Below, in pieces: positions 37,044-47,091 of a DNA stretch of 64,000 bases (positions are counted from its first letter, which is position 1; each line of letters starts with the position of its first letter). Source of the stretch: Marinagarivorans sp. (lineage in GTDB: Bacteria; Pseudomonadota; Gammaproteobacteria; Pseudomonadales; Cellvibrionaceae); assembly GCA_028281865.1 (NCBI GenBank), contig JANQJB010000005.1, forward strand, positions 1 to 64,000, read 5' to 3'. The translations under genes and the position numbers were made by a program. The notes beneath the pieces were generated by a model. It worked only from the letters and a program-made list of their open reading frames with translations. It made no database searches and was not told the origin of the DNA.

Positions 37044-37154
37044 TGTAGGCGCTTTTCTTGTATAGGCGTTTTACTTTATACAGTTGTTTGCAGGGCAGAC
37101 GAACAAACCGGTTTTTTTTGAACAAACAATTAGCTATTTAAGAGGACCATCAAA

Positions 37155-38378
37155 GTGGCAAAAGAAAAATTTGAACGTACCAAACCCCATGTCAACGTTG
37201 GAACCATCGGTCACGTTGACCATGGTAAAACAACATTGACTGCAGCATTAACGCGCGTATGTTCAGAAGTTTGGGGTGGCGACGCAGTTGCATTCGACGG
37301 TATCGACAACGCTCCAGAAGAAAAAGCGCGCGGTATTACCATTGCAACTTCTCACGTTGAGTACGACTCACCCGATCGTCACTACGCTCACGTTGATTGC
37401 CCTGGACACGCTGACTACGTTAAAAACATGATTACGGGTGCCGCTCAAATGGACGGTGCTATCTTGGTCTGTGGCGCTACTGACGGCCCCATGCCACAAA
37501 CTCGTGAGCACATTCTGCTTTCTCGCCAAGTGGGTGTTCCTTACATTGTTGTATTCTTAAACAAAGCTGATTTGCTTGCGGAAGATTGTGGCGGTGTTGG
37601 CTCGGAAGAATACGACGAGATGCTTGAGCTCGTCGAAATGGAGCTTCGCGATTTGCTTAGCACTTATGAATTCCCTGGTGACGATACACCAATTATTGTC
37701 GGTTCTGCGTTAATGGCGCTTGAAGGTAAAGACGATAATGAGCTTGGCACTTCTGCTGTTAAGAAGTTGGTTGAGACTCTTGATGAGTATATCCCAGAGC
37801 CAGAGCGTGCAATCGATGGTGATTTCATTATGCCAATCGAAGACGTTTTCTCTATTCAAGGTCGTGGTACTGTTGTTACTGGTCGTGTTGAGCGCGGTAT
37901 CATTACTGTTGGTGAAGAAATCGAAATCGTTGGTATCAAAGACACTACCAAAACTACCTGTACCGGTGTTGAGATGTTCCGTAAGCTTCTTGACGAAGGT
38001 CGTGCGGGTGAGAACGTTGGTGTTCTTCTTCGCGGTACTAAGCGTGACGAGGTTGAGCGTGGCCAAGTATTGGCTAAGCCTGGCTCTATCAATCCTCACA
38101 CTAAGTTCGAAGCTGAGGTTTACGTATTGTCGAAAGATGAAGGCGGTCGTCATACGCCATTCTTCAAAGGCTACCGTCCTCAGTTCTACTTCCGTACTAC
38201 TGACGTAACAGGTGCTTGTGAGCTTCCAGAAGGCGTCGAAATGGTAATGCCTGGTGATAACATTCAAATGGTTGTGACTTTGATTTGCCCAATTGCGATG
38301 GACGAAGGTCTTCGTTTTGCTATCCGAGAGGGTGGTCGTACAGTTGGTGCTGGTGTTGTTGCTAAAATTGTTGAGTAA
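37155..38378 (+). CDS. tuf: Elongation factor Tu
   Basis: 407 residues that carry aminoacyl-tRNA to the ribosome. G1 [12 protein letters not shown]3 DCPGHADY and G4 NKAD are intact. Compared with E. coli (about 394), an extra stretch of about 10 residues ([15 protein letters not shown] region) follows the NKAD motif and about 3 more lie after ALEG. From memory, Saccharophagus-type EF-Tu has the same length. The start is GTG 37155 after AAGAGG. This is the only tuf in the window; the usual second copy next to tRNA-Trp is absent. Confidence 0.98.
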   Translation: MAKEKFERTKPHVNVGTIGHVDHGKTTLTAALTRVCSEVWGGDAVAFDGIDNAPEEKARGITIATSHVEYDSPDRHYAHVDCPGHADYVKNMITGAAQMDGAILVCGATDGPMPQTREHILLSRQVGVPYIVVFLNKADLLAEDCGGVGSEEYDEMLELVEMELRDLLSTYEFPGDDTPIIVGSALMALEGKDDNELGTSAVKKLVETLDEYIPEPERAIDGDFIMPIEDVFSIQGRGTVVTGRVERGIITVGEEIEIVGIKDTTKTTCTGVEMFRKLLDEGRAGENVGVLLRGTKRDEVERGQVLAKPGSINPHTKFEAEVYVLSKDEGGRHTPFFKGYRPQFYFRTTDVTGACELPEGVEMVMPGDNIQMVVTLICPIAMDEGLRFAIREGGRTVGAGVVAKIVE

Positions 38379-38395
38379 TTTATATAAGACTCGAT

Positions 38396-38428
38396 TTAAA
38401 AATGCCGCTTAATGCGGCATTTTTTTTG
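38396..38428. terminator. Bidirectional terminator between tuf and the convergent FGE-like gene
   Basis: TGCCGC/GCGGCA (38403-38408 with 38414-38419), loop TTAAT, is flanked by A-run on the left and eight or more Ts on the right, so it can end both tuf (plus) and the opposing minus-strand gene. Confidence 0.85.
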
Positions 38429-38430
38429 GG

Positions 38431-38444
38431 TGACCCTTTGATTT
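38431..38444 (+). repeat. 14-bp direct repeat, copy 1 (flanks the FGE-like gene)
   Basis: TGACCCTTTGATTT, identical to 40217-40230. It ends two bases before the stop codon (38447-38449) of the minus-strand gene, so the two copies bracket the whole gene. Confidence 0.7.
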
Positions 38445-38446
38445 CC

Positions 38447-40120
38447 CTAATTCGCCTCCGCAATTTCTATCCAGTCCAAGATCCACCCTCCAATAAGTGG
38501 TTCAAGCCTCACTTGGTGCATGCCGGGTTTAAGTGTGAATTTTTCTAGCAGAGTGTGTTCACTAAATTTTGAGAGGCCTTCTTTGTCGCTGATTTTTGTT
38601 TGGTAAATCCTATTAATCTGATCATTTAATTTTATTTGTACTTTTAGCTGTTTTCTTAGTTGCTTAACTTTCGCTGTCAATTTAAATTCCTTTTCCTCTC
38701 TAACATTAAACACAAATGTTACCCAGCCTCTTTCAGCGAGAAACATGCCGGCGAGATTATCTCCTGTGTCGCCCACTTTCATGCTGATAAGACTAGAGGC
38801 GTCAAAGGCGGCTTCTGTCTCTATAATCGCGGGAGCCCAAACTGGTTCAGTAGGTGTGGATTTTGTCTGGCTGAAAAAGCTGCTGCGCTCAAAATTGCTT
38901 GCAGTGACTGCATAGGTATTGTGATTTTTTGATGGCGCATAGTCGATGAAATTAGTGATCTTCAAATCCTGTGCAATACGTTTGAAGCGGGATTTGGGTA
39001 AGTTAGTTCTGTAAACGTCGTAAGTTATCTGGTGGTCATTGTTTACGGAGTCCCAAGTCAACGCGACGCTTTTTTTATCGTCGCTTACGAGCAATCTTAA
39101 GTTATTAGGCGCAGTTGGCGCAGCTGCTAATTTTTCTCTGCGAAGCCTCTCTTGGTCTTGTTCTTTTTGCAGGCGTTTTTCAAATTGCTTGGTCGATTTT
39201 GGAATCCGATAGCGTTTTGACTTACCTATCGATAAGGCCAAGCGAAAACCGTCGAAGCCGCTGGAAAAACTGACGTGAGAAAATGTCCGTCGAGCTGCTC
39301 GTCGGCCCAGCCAGTACCAGGAACCATAACGTTTAACTCGCATATTGCACTGACCCGTCAGCCAGGCTGAACCATCTTTTGGAGCGCCAATATAATTAGG
39401 GTTCTTGCAATCCTCGACATATTCATGGACATTGCCTTGTACATCATAAGCGCCAAAAGGGTTTGGTTGATACATTCCCACAATCGATGTAAATGGCGCG
39501 TGATCATCACAATTAACGTGGCCGAGATAATTTACAAGACTTGCACCAAACCGTCTCTTGGCGACTTGCTCTAAGCTAATGTCTGCAATATTCTCGTATT
39601 CGCAAATATCGGTTTGGTTGGGATCGTCACCAAAAGCAAAACGTTCTTTTTTTCCGGCGCGAGCTAAATATTCCCACTCAGCCTCCGAAAGAAGACGATA
39701 ATTTTTACTGCTGAGTTCGCTCAGCCATTGAGTATAGGCCTTAGCTGCGTTCCAATTTATGCACACTACGGGTTGGAATTCGCTGTTGCTATATTGGTTA
39801 TCTCTCCAATTCCCGGTGCTTTTTTCTCTCGATAGCAACTCACTCGTGAACTTGTGCATACATTCTTGCGGCATTTGATAATCGGTCGCGTCGATAAAGT
39901 GTTTGAATTCATACTCCGTTACTTCATATTTCCCTGCGAGAAAGGATGGGATAGTCACCTTGTGAGCTGGTTTGGTGTGGCCTCCCATGGAATTGTGTCC
40001 CATGACATAGTCACCTGCAGGAATTCTGACCATGGGCGGTTCGACAAATTTAGTTTTTGCGAGGGGCTTGTCTGTAAGCGGAGCAATTATTAGCAGAAGG
40101 ATTATTGAGTAGTAGCGCAT
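38447..40120 (-). CDS. Secreted FGE-sulfatase-domain protein with Fn3-like and C-terminal beta-sandwich domains
   Basis: The protein has 557 residues. A signal peptide is at 1-21 (YYSIILLLIIAPL, cut after PLA). About residues 28-300 form an FGE/SUMF1-type domain (MVRIPAGDYVMGHNSMGGH, YEVTEYEFKHFI, LLSEAEWEYLARAG, YDVQGNVHEYVEDC, GFDGFRLAL). A charged helix (about 303-330, KRLQKEQDQERLRREKL) leads to a fibronectin-III-like segment (about 333-425) and a C-terminal domain (about 430-557) that looks like a CBM6/35-type beta-sandwich. The RYGSWYWLGRRAARR strand lacks the cysteine pair that active formylglycine-generating enzymes carry there, so sulfatase maturation is unlikely. It lies against the ribosomal genes in the tuf-rpsJ gap. 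Role unknown; perhaps cell-surface or glycan binding. Confidence 0.85.
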   Translation of the reverse strand: MRYYSIILLLIIAPLTDKPLAKTKFVEPPMVRIPAGDYVMGHNSMGGHTKPAHKVTIPSFLAGKYEVTEYEFKHFIDATDYQMPQECMHKFTSELLSREKSTGNWRDNQYSNSEFQPVVCINWNAAKAYTQWLSELSSKNYRLLSEAEWEYLARAGKKERFAFGDDPNQTDICEYENIADISLEQVAKRRFGASLVNYLGHVNCDDHAPFTSIVGMYQPNPFGAYDVQGNVHEYVEDCKNPNYIGAPKDGSAWLTGQCNMRVKRYGSWYWLGRRAARRTFSHVSFSSGFDGFRLALSIGKSKRYRIPKSTKQFEKRLQKEQDQERLRREKLAAAPTAPNNLRLLVSDDKKSVALTWDSVNNDHQITYDVYRTNLPKSRFKRIAQDLKITNFIDYAPSKNHNTYAVTASNFERSSFFSQTKSTPTEPVWAPAIIETEAAFDASSLISMKVGDTGDNLAGMFLAERGWVTFVFNVREEKEFKLTAKVKQLRKQLKVQIKLNDQINRIYQTKISDKEGLSKFSEHTLLEKFTLKPGMHQVRLEPLIGGWILDWIEIAEAN

Positions 40121-40152
40121 AACTATCTTATTTTATTCGAGCTGGCGGGAGA

Positions 40153-40192
40153 GATTACATTTGTAAGCAGCAATAGGATTACATATGTAATC
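40153..40192. promoter_or_regulatory. Tandem palindromic operator boxes (TACANNTGTA type)
   Basis: GATTACATATGTAATC (40177-40192) is a perfect 16-bp palindrome. GATTACATTTGTAAGC (40153-40168) is an imperfect copy starting 24 bp away. Both contain TACANNTGTA, the core bound by CopY/BlaI/MecI-type repressors. They lie 33-72 bp upstream of the start of the minus-strand FGE-like gene, where its promoter should be. No such repressor is encoded in the window. Confidence 0.5.
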
Positions 40193-40216
40193 TTTGTTGG
40201 CAAGTCAATTTCTACC

Positions 40217-40230
40217 TGACCCTTTGATTT
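40217..40230 (+). repeat. 14-bp direct repeat, copy 2
   Basis: TGACCCTTTGATTT, same orientation as 38431-38444, 1786 bp apart. It lies 32 bp before the large inverted-repeat element. Confidence 0.7.
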
Positions 40231-40262
40231 TCTTTGGGCTACACGCTTTTCGTTGGCACTGA

Positions 40263-40375
40263 GAGACAGGAACCGGGGTAAGCTTTCAAGACCGTCGCGC
40301 GCGGGATTCGCGCGATCGAGCCCCCCATGGATGGGTTAACGGCGTGTCTTGAAAGCTTACCCCGGTTCCTGTCTC
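40263..40375. repeat. 113-bp element with perfect 30-bp inverted arms
   Basis: The left arm 40263-40292 begins GAGACAGGAACCGGGG and is the exact reverse complement of the right arm 40346-40375. The 53-bp centre holds a second hairpin (TCGCGCG 40295-40301 with CGCGCGA 40309-40315) and CCCATGGATGGG (40324-40335). Imperfect pairing continues outside the arms (CTTTTCG on the left, CGAAAG on the right). There is no open frame and no T-run. It resembles, from memory, dispersed palindromic repeats in intergenic regions of marine gammaproteobacteria, or a MITE. Confidence 0.8.
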
Positions 40376-40505
40376 GGAGTTACGAAAGAAGAAATTGTAT
40401 TGATTATTTGATTTCGAAACGTATTTAAAGCTGACTTGTTTATCAAAAAATAATCTTTCCCTATCTTTCGCAAATTTTCATTTTAAGTCTTAACTTAGAA
40501 GTTAA

Positions 40506-40922
<417 letters not shown>

Positions 40923-41015
40923 AGATTCTAGACGTTTACCGTTAATAACGGTGTGTAACGCTTTGAAATAAGCGGCCAGAGTGGGTAATAGCCCCGTACA
41001 CAAGAGGTTAATATT

Positions 41016-41663
41016 ATGACTATTGGTATTGTCGGTCGCAAATGCGGCATGACACGTATTTTTGCTGATGATGGTTCATCCATCCCTGTCACCGTAATCG
41101 AAGCGGTGCCCAATCGGATTACGCAAGTAAAAACTGCGGAAACCGATGGCTATTCTGCTATTCAGTTAACTTCTGGATCACGTCGCGTCTCTCGTATTAA
41201 TAAGCCCTCTAAAGGTCATTTTGAAAAGGCTGAGGTAGAAGCTGGTTCGCTGCTTGTCGAACTGCGTACCGAAGAGTGCGGTGATGCCTTTGAGGTTGGC
41301 GGCGAAATCACCGTTGAGGGTTTTGAGGTGGGCCAGAAGGTAGATGTTACAGGTCAATCTAAAGGTAAAGGTTTTGCCGGTGCGGTAAAGCGTTGGAATT
41401 TCTCCATGCAAGACGCAACGCACGGTAACTCTATCTCTCATCGCGCACCTGGTTCTATTGGTCAATGTCAAACGCCTGGTCGAGTTTTTAAAGGTAAGAA
41501 AATGGCGGGGCACATGGGTGCTGCGCGCGTTACTGTTCAAAACCTGGAAGTCGCGAAGGTCGATAAAGATCGAAATCTAATTTTGATTAAAGGCGCAGTT
41601 CCGGGGGCTCCCGGCGGCAATGTACTTGTGCGTCCGGCCATTAAGTTGAAGAACAAAGGTTAA
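41016..41663 (+). CDS. rplC: 50S ribosomal protein L3
   Basis: 215 residues with an early assembly role near the peptidyl-transferase centre. The extended loop carries the family motif around [18 protein letters not shown] and the glutamine of [18 protein letters not shown], the site methylated by PrmB in E. coli (Q150). AAGAGG precedes the ATG; the 93-bp spacer from rpsJ is longer than in E. coli (33 bp). Confidence 0.98.
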   Translation: MTIGIVGRKCGMTRIFADDGSSIPVTVIEAVPNRITQVKTAETDGYSAIQLTSGSRRVSRINKPSKGHFEKAEVEAGSLLVELRTEECGDAFEVGGEITVEGFEVGQKVDVTGQSKGKGFAGAVKRWNFSMQDATHGNSISHRAPGSIGQCQTPGRVFKGKKMAGHMGAARVTVQNLEVAKVDKDRNLILIKGAVPGAPGGNVLVRPAIKLKNKG

Positions 41664-41682
41664 GTTCCGGGGGTAATTGTTG

Positions 41683-42297
41683 ATGGAGTTAAGTATTGCA
41701 ACGCCGAAAGGCGCAAAAGGTACCATTGCAGTTTCTGAGGCGACCTTTGGTAAAGAGTACAACCAAGATTTGGTTCATCAGGCGATTGTTGCTTATATGG
41801 CACGCGGTCGCCAGGGTTCTAAAGCACAAAAAAATCGCGCGGCTGTATCTGGCGGCGGTAAAAAACCTTGGCGCCAAAAAGGTACCGGTCGCGCACGCGC
41901 TGGTACAAGCCGCGGTCCTATTTGGCGAGCGGGTGGTGTAACTTTCGCCGCGTCGCCGCGTGATTTTGACCAAAAGCTCAATAAAAAAATGTATCGTGCT
42001 GCGCTTAAGTGCATCTGGTCAGAGCTGGCTCGTCAGGAGCGATTGGTCGTAGTTGAAGATTTTGATATTGAAGCGCCAAAAACCAAGGAGCTGGTAGCCA
42101 AGCTGAGCCAGTATGAATTATCTGATGCGCTGATTGTAACGGATTCCGTGAGTGAGAATTTATACCTCGCTGCCCGCAATCTTCACAAGATTGATGTGCG
42201 CGATGTGCAGGCGATTGATCCGGCCTGTCTGATTCGCTTTGAAAAAGTTGTGGTGACTGTTGCCGCACTTAAAAAGATTGAGGAGGCTCTCGCATGA
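41683..42297 (+). CDS. rplD: 50S ribosomal protein L4
   Basis: 204 residues ([14 protein letters not shown]). The tunnel loop includes [20 protein letters not shown]. In E. coli L4 also represses its own operon through the S10 leader. ATG 41683 matches the family better than the TTG at 41677. It overlaps rplW by 4 bp. Confidence 0.98.
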   Translation: MELSIATPKGAKGTIAVSEATFGKEYNQDLVHQAIVAYMARGRQGSKAQKNRAAVSGGGKKPWRQKGTGRARAGTSRGPIWRAGGVTFAASPRDFDQKLNKKMYRAALKCIWSELARQERLVVVEDFDIEAPKTKELVAKLSQYELSDALIVTDSVSENLYLAARNLHKIDVRDVQAIDPACLIRFEKVVVTVAALKKIEEALA

Positions 42298-42593
42298 ATG
42301 CTGAAAAGATGTATCAAGTCATTTTAGCGCCGGTTGTTTCCGAGAAGACCAACGAAATTTATGAGGCGTCGAATCAGTGGGTTTTTAAAGTGCGTAAAGA
42401 CGCGACCAAGCCTGAAATAAAAGAAGCGGTTGAGACGCTGTTTAAGGTCGAAGTGGTGAACGTTTCTATTTTAAATGTAAAAGGTAAAACCAAGCGCACG
42501 CGTCATGGTATGGGCGTTCGCAGTGATTGGAAAAAAGCCTATATCCGTTTGGGCGAAGGTCAAGAAATTGATCTTGAAAAAGCAGGCGCATAG
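42294..42593 (+). CDS. rplW: 50S ribosomal protein L23
   Basis: 99 residues at the tunnel exit, docking site for trigger factor and SRP ([20 protein letters not shown]). It starts within the rplD stop (ATGA). Confidence 0.98.
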   Translation: MNAEKMYQVILAPVVSEKTNEIYEASNQWVFKVRKDATKPEIKEAVETLFKVEVVNVSILNVKGKTKRTRHGMGVRSDWKKAYIRLGEGQEIDLEKAGA

Positions 42594-42607
42594 TAGGGGA
42601 AGAGAAG

Positions 42608-43435
42608 ATGGCAATAGTAAAACGTAAACCTACCTCCCCTGGGCGGCGATTTGTAGTCAGTGTTGTAAACCCTGATTTGCATAAAGGCGAGCCTTACAAG
42701 CCTTTGTTGGAGAAAAAAAGCAAAAGCGGCGGCCGCAATAACAATGGTCGAATTACCACGCGACATATCGGCGGCGGCCACAAGCAGCACTACCGAGTTA
42801 TTGATTTCAAACGCAACAAAGACGGTGTGCCTGGAAAGGTGGAGCGTCTGGAATACGATCCGAATCGCAGTGCTTTTATTGCCTTGGTTTGCTATGTCGA
42901 CGGCGAGCGTCGTTACATTATTGCGCCGAAAGGTGTTAAAGCGGGCGACCCGATTGAGTCGGGTGAGTCAGTTGCCATTAAGCCGGGTAATGCTCTACCG
43001 ATACGTAATATTCCTGTGGGCTCGGTGATTCACTGTATTGAATTGAAGCCTGGTAAAGGTGCGCAGCTTGCGCGTTCTGCTGGAGCTGCTGTTCAGCTGG
43101 TTGCGAAAGAAGGTGTCTATGCAACTCTGCGTTTGCGCAGTGGAGAAATGCGTAAGGTGTTGGCTGATTGTCGTGCGACCTTGGGTGAGGTTTCCAATAG
43201 TGAGCACAACTTGCGCTCGCTCGGTAAAGCTGGCGCCAAACGCTGGAAAGGTGTTCGCCCAACCGTGCGCGGTGTGGCGATGAACCCTGTCGATCACCCT
43301 CACGGTGGTGGAGAAGGTCGTACTTCGGGCGGTCGTCACCCTGTTTCGCCTTGGGGTATGCCGACCAAGGGTTACAAAACGCGTAAGAATAAGCGGACTG
43401 ACAATATGATCGTTCGCCGACGCAACAAGAAATAG
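42608..43435 (+). CDS. rplB: 50S ribosomal protein L2
   Basis: 275 residues (E. coli 273) at the peptidyl-transferase region. The C-terminal [18 protein letters not shown] loop with the conserved histidine is intact. An AGGGGAAGAG ribosome-binding region precedes ATG 42608. Confidence 0.98.
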   Translation: MAIVKRKPTSPGRRFVVSVVNPDLHKGEPYKPLLEKKSKSGGRNNNGRITTRHIGGGHKQHYRVIDFKRNKDGVPGKVERLEYDPNRSAFIALVCYVDGERRYIIAPKGVKAGDPIESGESVAIKPGNALPIRNIPVGSVIHCIELKPGKGAQLARSAGAAVQLVAKEGVYATLRLRSGEMRKVLADCRATLGEVSNSEHNLRSLGKAGAKRWKGVRPTVRGVAMNPVDHPHGGGEGRTSGGRHPVSPWGMPTKGYKTRKNKRTDNMIVRRRNKK

Positions 43436-43469
43436 TCATTGATAGGTTCGAAATAAAGAGGAACTGCTT

Positions 43470-43745
43470 GTGCCACGTTCACTGAAAAAAGGCCCGTTTG
43501 TTGACCATCATTTATTGAAGAAGGTCGAAGTGGCTAAAGAGAAAAAAGATCGCCGCCCCATTAAAACTTGGTCGCGTCGCTCTATGATCTTGCCCGAAAT
43601 GGTCGATCTAACAATTGCCGTGCACAACGGTCGTCAACACGTCCCAGTTTTTATTAACGAAGAGATGGTGGGACATAAATTAGGTGAATTTGCTGCGACA
43701 CGCACCTACAAAGGCCACATCGCAGACAAAAAAGCGAAACGTTAA
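43470..43745 (+). CDS. rpsS: 30S ribosomal protein S19
   Basis: 91 residues ([34 protein letters not shown]), in the head of the small subunit. The start is GTG 43470 with GAGG upstream. Confidence 0.98.
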   Translation: MPRSLKKGPFVDHHLLKKVEVAKEKKDRRPIKTWSRRSMILPEMVDLTIAVHNGRQHVPVFINEEMVGHKLGEFAATRTYKGHIADKKAKR

Positions 43746-43761
43746 ACCGAGGTAATTCAAG

Positions 43762-44094
43762 ATGGAAGTAGCCGCAAAATTAAAAGGCGCCCGCATTTCG
43801 GCGCAAAAGGCGCGTCTAGTTGCGGACCAAATTCGCGGTTTAGGCGTTGAAGAGGCTTTGGATCTATTAACTTTTAGCCCCAAAAAAGGTGCCGAAATTG
43901 TTAAAAAAGTATTGGAGTCTGCTGTTGCCAATGCGGAGCACAATGAGGGTGCAGATGTTGATGAGCTGAAGGTATCAACAATTTATGTCGACGAAGGTTT
44001 AACGATGAAGCGAATTCGTCCGCGGGCAAAAGGCCGGGCTGATCGCATATTTAAGCGTTCTTGTCATATCACCGTCAAAGTTGCAGAGAAATAA
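43762..44094 (+). CDS. rplV: 50S ribosomal protein L22
   Basis: 110 residues, lining the exit tunnel with L4. [17 protein letters not shown] and the C-terminal hairpin [15 protein letters not shown], where macrolide-resistance changes occur in other bacteria, look ordinary. Confidence 0.98.
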   Translation: MEVAAKLKGARISAQKARLVADQIRGLGVEEALDLLTFSPKKGAEIVKKVLESAVANAEHNEGADVDELKVSTIYVDEGLTMKRIRPRAKGRADRIFKRSCHITVKVAEK

Positions 44095-44107
44095 GAGAGC
44101 ACGCGTT

Positions 44108-44785
44108 ATGGGTCAAAAAGTACATCCAATCGGTATTCGCTTAGGCATCGTTAAAAAACATACCTCTACTTGGTACGCGAGCAAAGGGCAATATGCCGAT
44201 AACCTCTACACGGATTTAAAGGTTCGTGAGTACATAGAGAATGCGCTTTCTCATGCATCGGTAAGTCGGGTTGATATAGAGCGGCCTGCCAACACAGCGC
44301 GCGTGACTATTCACACCGCGAGACCCGGTATTGTGATTGGTAAAAAAGGTGAAGATGTCGAAAAGTTGCGCTCGGCGATTAGCGCGAAAATGGGCATTCC
44401 TTGTCACATTAATATTGAAGAAATTCGCAAGCCTGACCTGGACGCAAAATTAGCTGCTCAGGGTGTGGCACAGCAATTAGAGCGTCGCGTGATGTTTCGT
44501 CGCGCAATGAAACGCGCTGTACAAAATGCCATGCGCCAGGGTGCTGAAGGCGTAAAAATCCAAGTTAGTGGTCGTTTAGGTGGCGCTGAAATCGCGCGTA
44601 GTGAGTGGTACCGCGAAGGCCGTGTGCCATTGCATACTTTGCGTGCTGATATTGATTATGCGCATGCGGAAGCCGCGACGACCTACGGCATTATCGGTGT
44701 CAAGGTTTGGATTTTTAAAGGTGAAATTATTGGCGGCATGGAAGAAACCGAATCTAACCAAAAGAAAAAACCGTCGCGCAGTTAG
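44108..44785 (+). CDS. rpsC: 30S ribosomal protein S3
   Basis: 225 residues from ATG 44108 ([18 protein letters not shown]). The KH domain is at about residues 40-110 ([15 protein letters not shown]). It forms the mRNA entry site. The in-frame start at 44081 lies inside rplV and is rejected. A 103-bp spacer follows, long for this position. Confidence 0.98.
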   Translation: MGQKVHPIGIRLGIVKKHTSTWYASKGQYADNLYTDLKVREYIENALSHASVSRVDIERPANTARVTIHTARPGIVIGKKGEDVEKLRSAISAKMGIPCHINIEEIRKPDLDAKLAAQGVAQQLERRVMFRRAMKRAVQNAMRQGAEGVKIQVSGRLGGAEIARSEWYREGRVPLHTLRADIDYAHAEAATTYGIIGVKVWIFKGEIIGGMEETESNQKKKPSRS

Positions 44786-44888
44786 AAGTTACAAAGAGAA
44801 GTTTATAAAAACGCCAAATATATTTAGCCCAACGTAAAAGAAAAACGCTCGAAATTGAGCGAAACAAATTAGGTTTCAGGTAAAAGTT

Positions 44889-45302
44889 ATGTTACAGCCC
44901 AAGCGCATGAAATTCAGAAAGCTCCAAAAGGGCAGAAACCGCGGCCTCGCGCACCGTGGTTCCAAGGTTAGCTTTGGAGAGTTTGGACTTAAGTCAACGA
45001 GCCGCGGACGCATTACTGCGCGTCAGATTGAGGCTGCGCGTCGTGCAATGACACGTCATGTTAAGCGTGGCGGTAAAATCTGGATACGGGTTTTCCCCGA
45101 CAAGCCGATTACACAAAAGCCTTTGGAAGTCCGTCAAGGTAAGGGTAAAGGTAATGTTGAATATTGGGTATGCCAAATTCAACCGGGTAAGGTTTTATAT
45201 GAGATGGAGGGTGTGAGCGAGGAATTGGCGCGCGAAGCTTTTGCACTCGCTGCTGCTAAGTTGCCGGTGGAAACCACATTTGTTAAACGGGCGGTTATGT
45301 AA
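44889..45302 (+). CDS. rplP: 50S ribosomal protein L16
   Basis: 137 residues ([19 protein letters not shown]), contacts A-site tRNA. The arginine in the loop modified by YcfD in E. coli (R81) appears at the corresponding position in [14 protein letters not shown]. The stop overlaps the rpmC start (TAATG). Confidence 0.97.
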   Translation: MLQPKRMKFRKLQKGRNRGLAHRGSKVSFGEFGLKSTSRGRITARQIEAARRAMTRHVKRGGKIWIRVFPDKPITQKPLEVRQGKGKGNVEYWVCQIQPGKVLYEMEGVSEELAREAFALAAAKLPVETTFVKRAVM

Positions 45303-45493
45303 TGAACGCGAAAGAACTTGCAGAAAAAAGTGTTGATGAGTTGAAAGAAGAATTAATCAATCAACGTCAAGAGCAGTTTAAATTACGCATGCAATTAACA
45401 ACAGGGCAACTAAACCAAACGCATTTGCTTAAGCAAGTACGTCGCGATATCGCGCGCATAAAAACAGTCCTTGGACAGAAGGCAGGTAACTAA
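45302..45493 (+). CDS. rpmC: 50S ribosomal protein L29
   Basis: 63 residues, all helical ([18 protein letters not shown]), at the tunnel exit beside L23. Shares one base with the rplP stop, so translation is coupled. Confidence 0.97.
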   Translation: MNAKELAEKSVDELKEELINQRQEQFKLRMQLTTGQLNQTHLLKQVRRDIARIKTVLGQKAGN

Positions 45494-45495
45494 GA

Positions 45496-45780
45496 ATGAC
45501 TGACGAAAATAAAAGCGGCGAAGAAAAAAAGCTTCAGCGTACCGAGATGGGTAAAGTTGTTAGTGACAAGATGGACAAGTCTATAACAGTTTTGGTTGAG
45601 CGTCGTGTAAAGCACCCGGTCTACGGCAAATACGTTAGTAAGTCGACAAAGTTCATGGCTCATGACGAAAACAATGATTGCAAAATTGGTGACCTGGTAA
45701 CGATTGCAGAGTCGCGCCCAATCTCAAAGTCGAAGTCGTGGAAGTTAGTCAAGATTGAAGAACGCGCAACCGTTATTTAA
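45496..45780 (+). CDS. rpsQ: 30S ribosomal protein S17
   Basis: 94 residues (E. coli 84), with a slightly longer charged N-terminus ([17 protein letters not shown]) before the core ([19 protein letters not shown]). Last gene of the S10 operon as usually defined. Confidence 0.97.
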   Translation: MTDENKSGEEKKLQRTEMGKVVSDKMDKSITVLVERRVKHPVYGKYVSKSTKFMAHDENNDCKIGDLVTIAESRPISKSKSWKLVKIEERATVI

Positions 45781-45813
45781 GCCAGCTGGTCTAGCGAGTG
45801 TTGGAGAAGAAAG

Positions 45814-46182
45814 ATGATTCAGACAGAGTCCTATTTAGAAGTCGCGGATAACAGCGGTGCTCGCCGCGTTATGTGCATCAAGGTATTGGGCGGATCTCAT
45901 CGTCGCTACGCCGGTGTTGGCGATATTATAAAAGTTACTGTTAAAGAAGCGATCCCGCGTGGCAAAGTAAAGAAAGGCCAGGTAATGAAAGCTGTAGTTG
46001 TTAGAACAAAGCACGGTGTGCGTCGTAACGACGGCTCATTAATTCGCTTTGATGACAACGCTGCTGTTTTATTAAATAACCAAGACGCGCCAATTGGTAC
46101 CCGTATTTTTGGCCCGGTAACCCGCGAACTTCGCAGTGAAAAATTTATGAAAATTATTTCACTTGCACCTGAAGTACTTTGA
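45814..46182 (+). CDS. rplN: 50S ribosomal protein L14
   Basis: 122 residues ([18 protein letters not shown]). Lies at the subunit interface and is the RsfS target. First gene of the spc operon; only 33 bp separate it from rpsQ and no promoter is evident, so it is probably read through from S10. Confidence 0.98.
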   Translation: MIQTESYLEVADNSGARRVMCIKVLGGSHRRYAGVGDIIKVTVKEAIPRGKVKKGQVMKAVVVRTKHGVRRNDGSLIRFDDNAAVLLNNQDAPIGTRIFGPVTRELRSEKFMKIISLAPEVL

Positions 46183-46200
46183 TCCCGGGAAGGTGAAGCA

Positions 46201-46518
46201 ATGAAAAAAATTAGACGTGAAGACGAAGTCATCGTAATTGCAGGAAAAGATAAAGGTAAGCGTGGCAGAGTAAATCGCGTTTTGCCCAATGGTCGCTTAA
46301 TAGTTGCTGGTGTTCAAATGGTCAAAAAGCACCAGAAACCTAATCCACAGGCAAATGTTCCTGGCGGTATTATTGAAAAAGAAGCGTCCATCGATGCATC
46401 AAACGTTGCGATTTTCAATCCAACGACGCAAAAAGCTGATCGCGTTGGTTTCAAAATTTTGGACGACAACAAGAAAATACGCATTTTTAAATCTAACGGC
46501 GAAGCCGTAGACGCCTAG
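46201..46518 (+). CDS. rplX: 50S ribosomal protein L24
   Basis: 105 residues with a KOW motif ([20 protein letters not shown]). An assembly initiator binding 23S domain I. GGGAAGGTGA precedes the ATG. Confidence 0.98.
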   Translation: MKKIRREDEVIVIAGKDKGKRGRVNRVLPNGRLIVAGVQMVKKHQKPNPQANVPGGIIEKEASIDASNVAIFNPTTQKADRVGFKILDDNKKIRIFKSNGEAVDA

Positions 46519-46533
46519 GTGTGGTGAAAATCA

Positions 46534-47073
46534 ATGGCTAATTTAAAAGAAGTTTACAACGCAGAAATTGCACCAAAATTGAAAGAACAGTTGTCGTTGG
46601 ACAACGCAATGAGAGTGCCGAAAATTACTAAAATTACCGTAAATATGGGTGTCGGTGAAGCGATTGGTGATAAGAAAGTGCTTGAGAATGCTGTTGCAGA
46701 TCTCGAAAAGATCACCGGGCAAAAAGCGGTGGTCACCAAAGCGCGTAAGTCAATTGCGGGTTTTAAAGTTCGCGAGGGCTGGCCAATTGGTTGTAAGGTA
46801 ACGCTGCGCAAACAAAAAATGTACGAATTTCTAGAGCGTTTAATTTCAATTGCGATTCCGCGAATCCGCGACTTTCGCGGCATTAGCCCCAAGCAATTTG
46901 ACGGTCGCGGCAATTTTTCAATGGGTGTAAATGAGCAAATTATTTTCCCCGAAATCGATTACGACAAAGTCGACAAATTGCGTGGTTTGGACATTTGTAT
47001 TACGACCACAGCGCAAAATGACGATGAAGGAAGAGCCTTACTCAGGGCGTTTAATTTTCCATTAAAAGGTTAA
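46534..47073 (+). CDS. rplE: 50S ribosomal protein L5
   Basis: 179 residues, binds 5S rRNA in the central protuberance ([37 protein letters not shown]). In E. coli, S8 represses spc translation at the start of this gene. Confidence 0.98.
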   Translation: MANLKEVYNAEIAPKLKEQLSLDNAMRVPKITKITVNMGVGEAIGDKKVLENAVADLEKITGQKAVVTKARKSIAGFKVREGWPIGCKVTLRKQKMYEFLERLISIAIPRIRDFRGISPKQFDGRGNFSMGVNEQIIFPEIDYDKVDKLRGLDICITTTAQNDDEGRALLRAFNFPLKG

Positions 47074-47091
47074 TAGGTTAGGTATTAGGCC

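Noticed and set aside
38447-40120. Calling the FGE-domain protein the maturase of the sulfatase at 11075-12472
   Set aside because: The active-site strand lacks the required cysteines and the genes are 26 kb apart.
40263-40375. The large inverted repeat as a simple Rho-independent terminator
   Set aside because: The loop is 53 bp, there is no T-run on either side, and it lies upstream of both neighbouring genes rather than after them.
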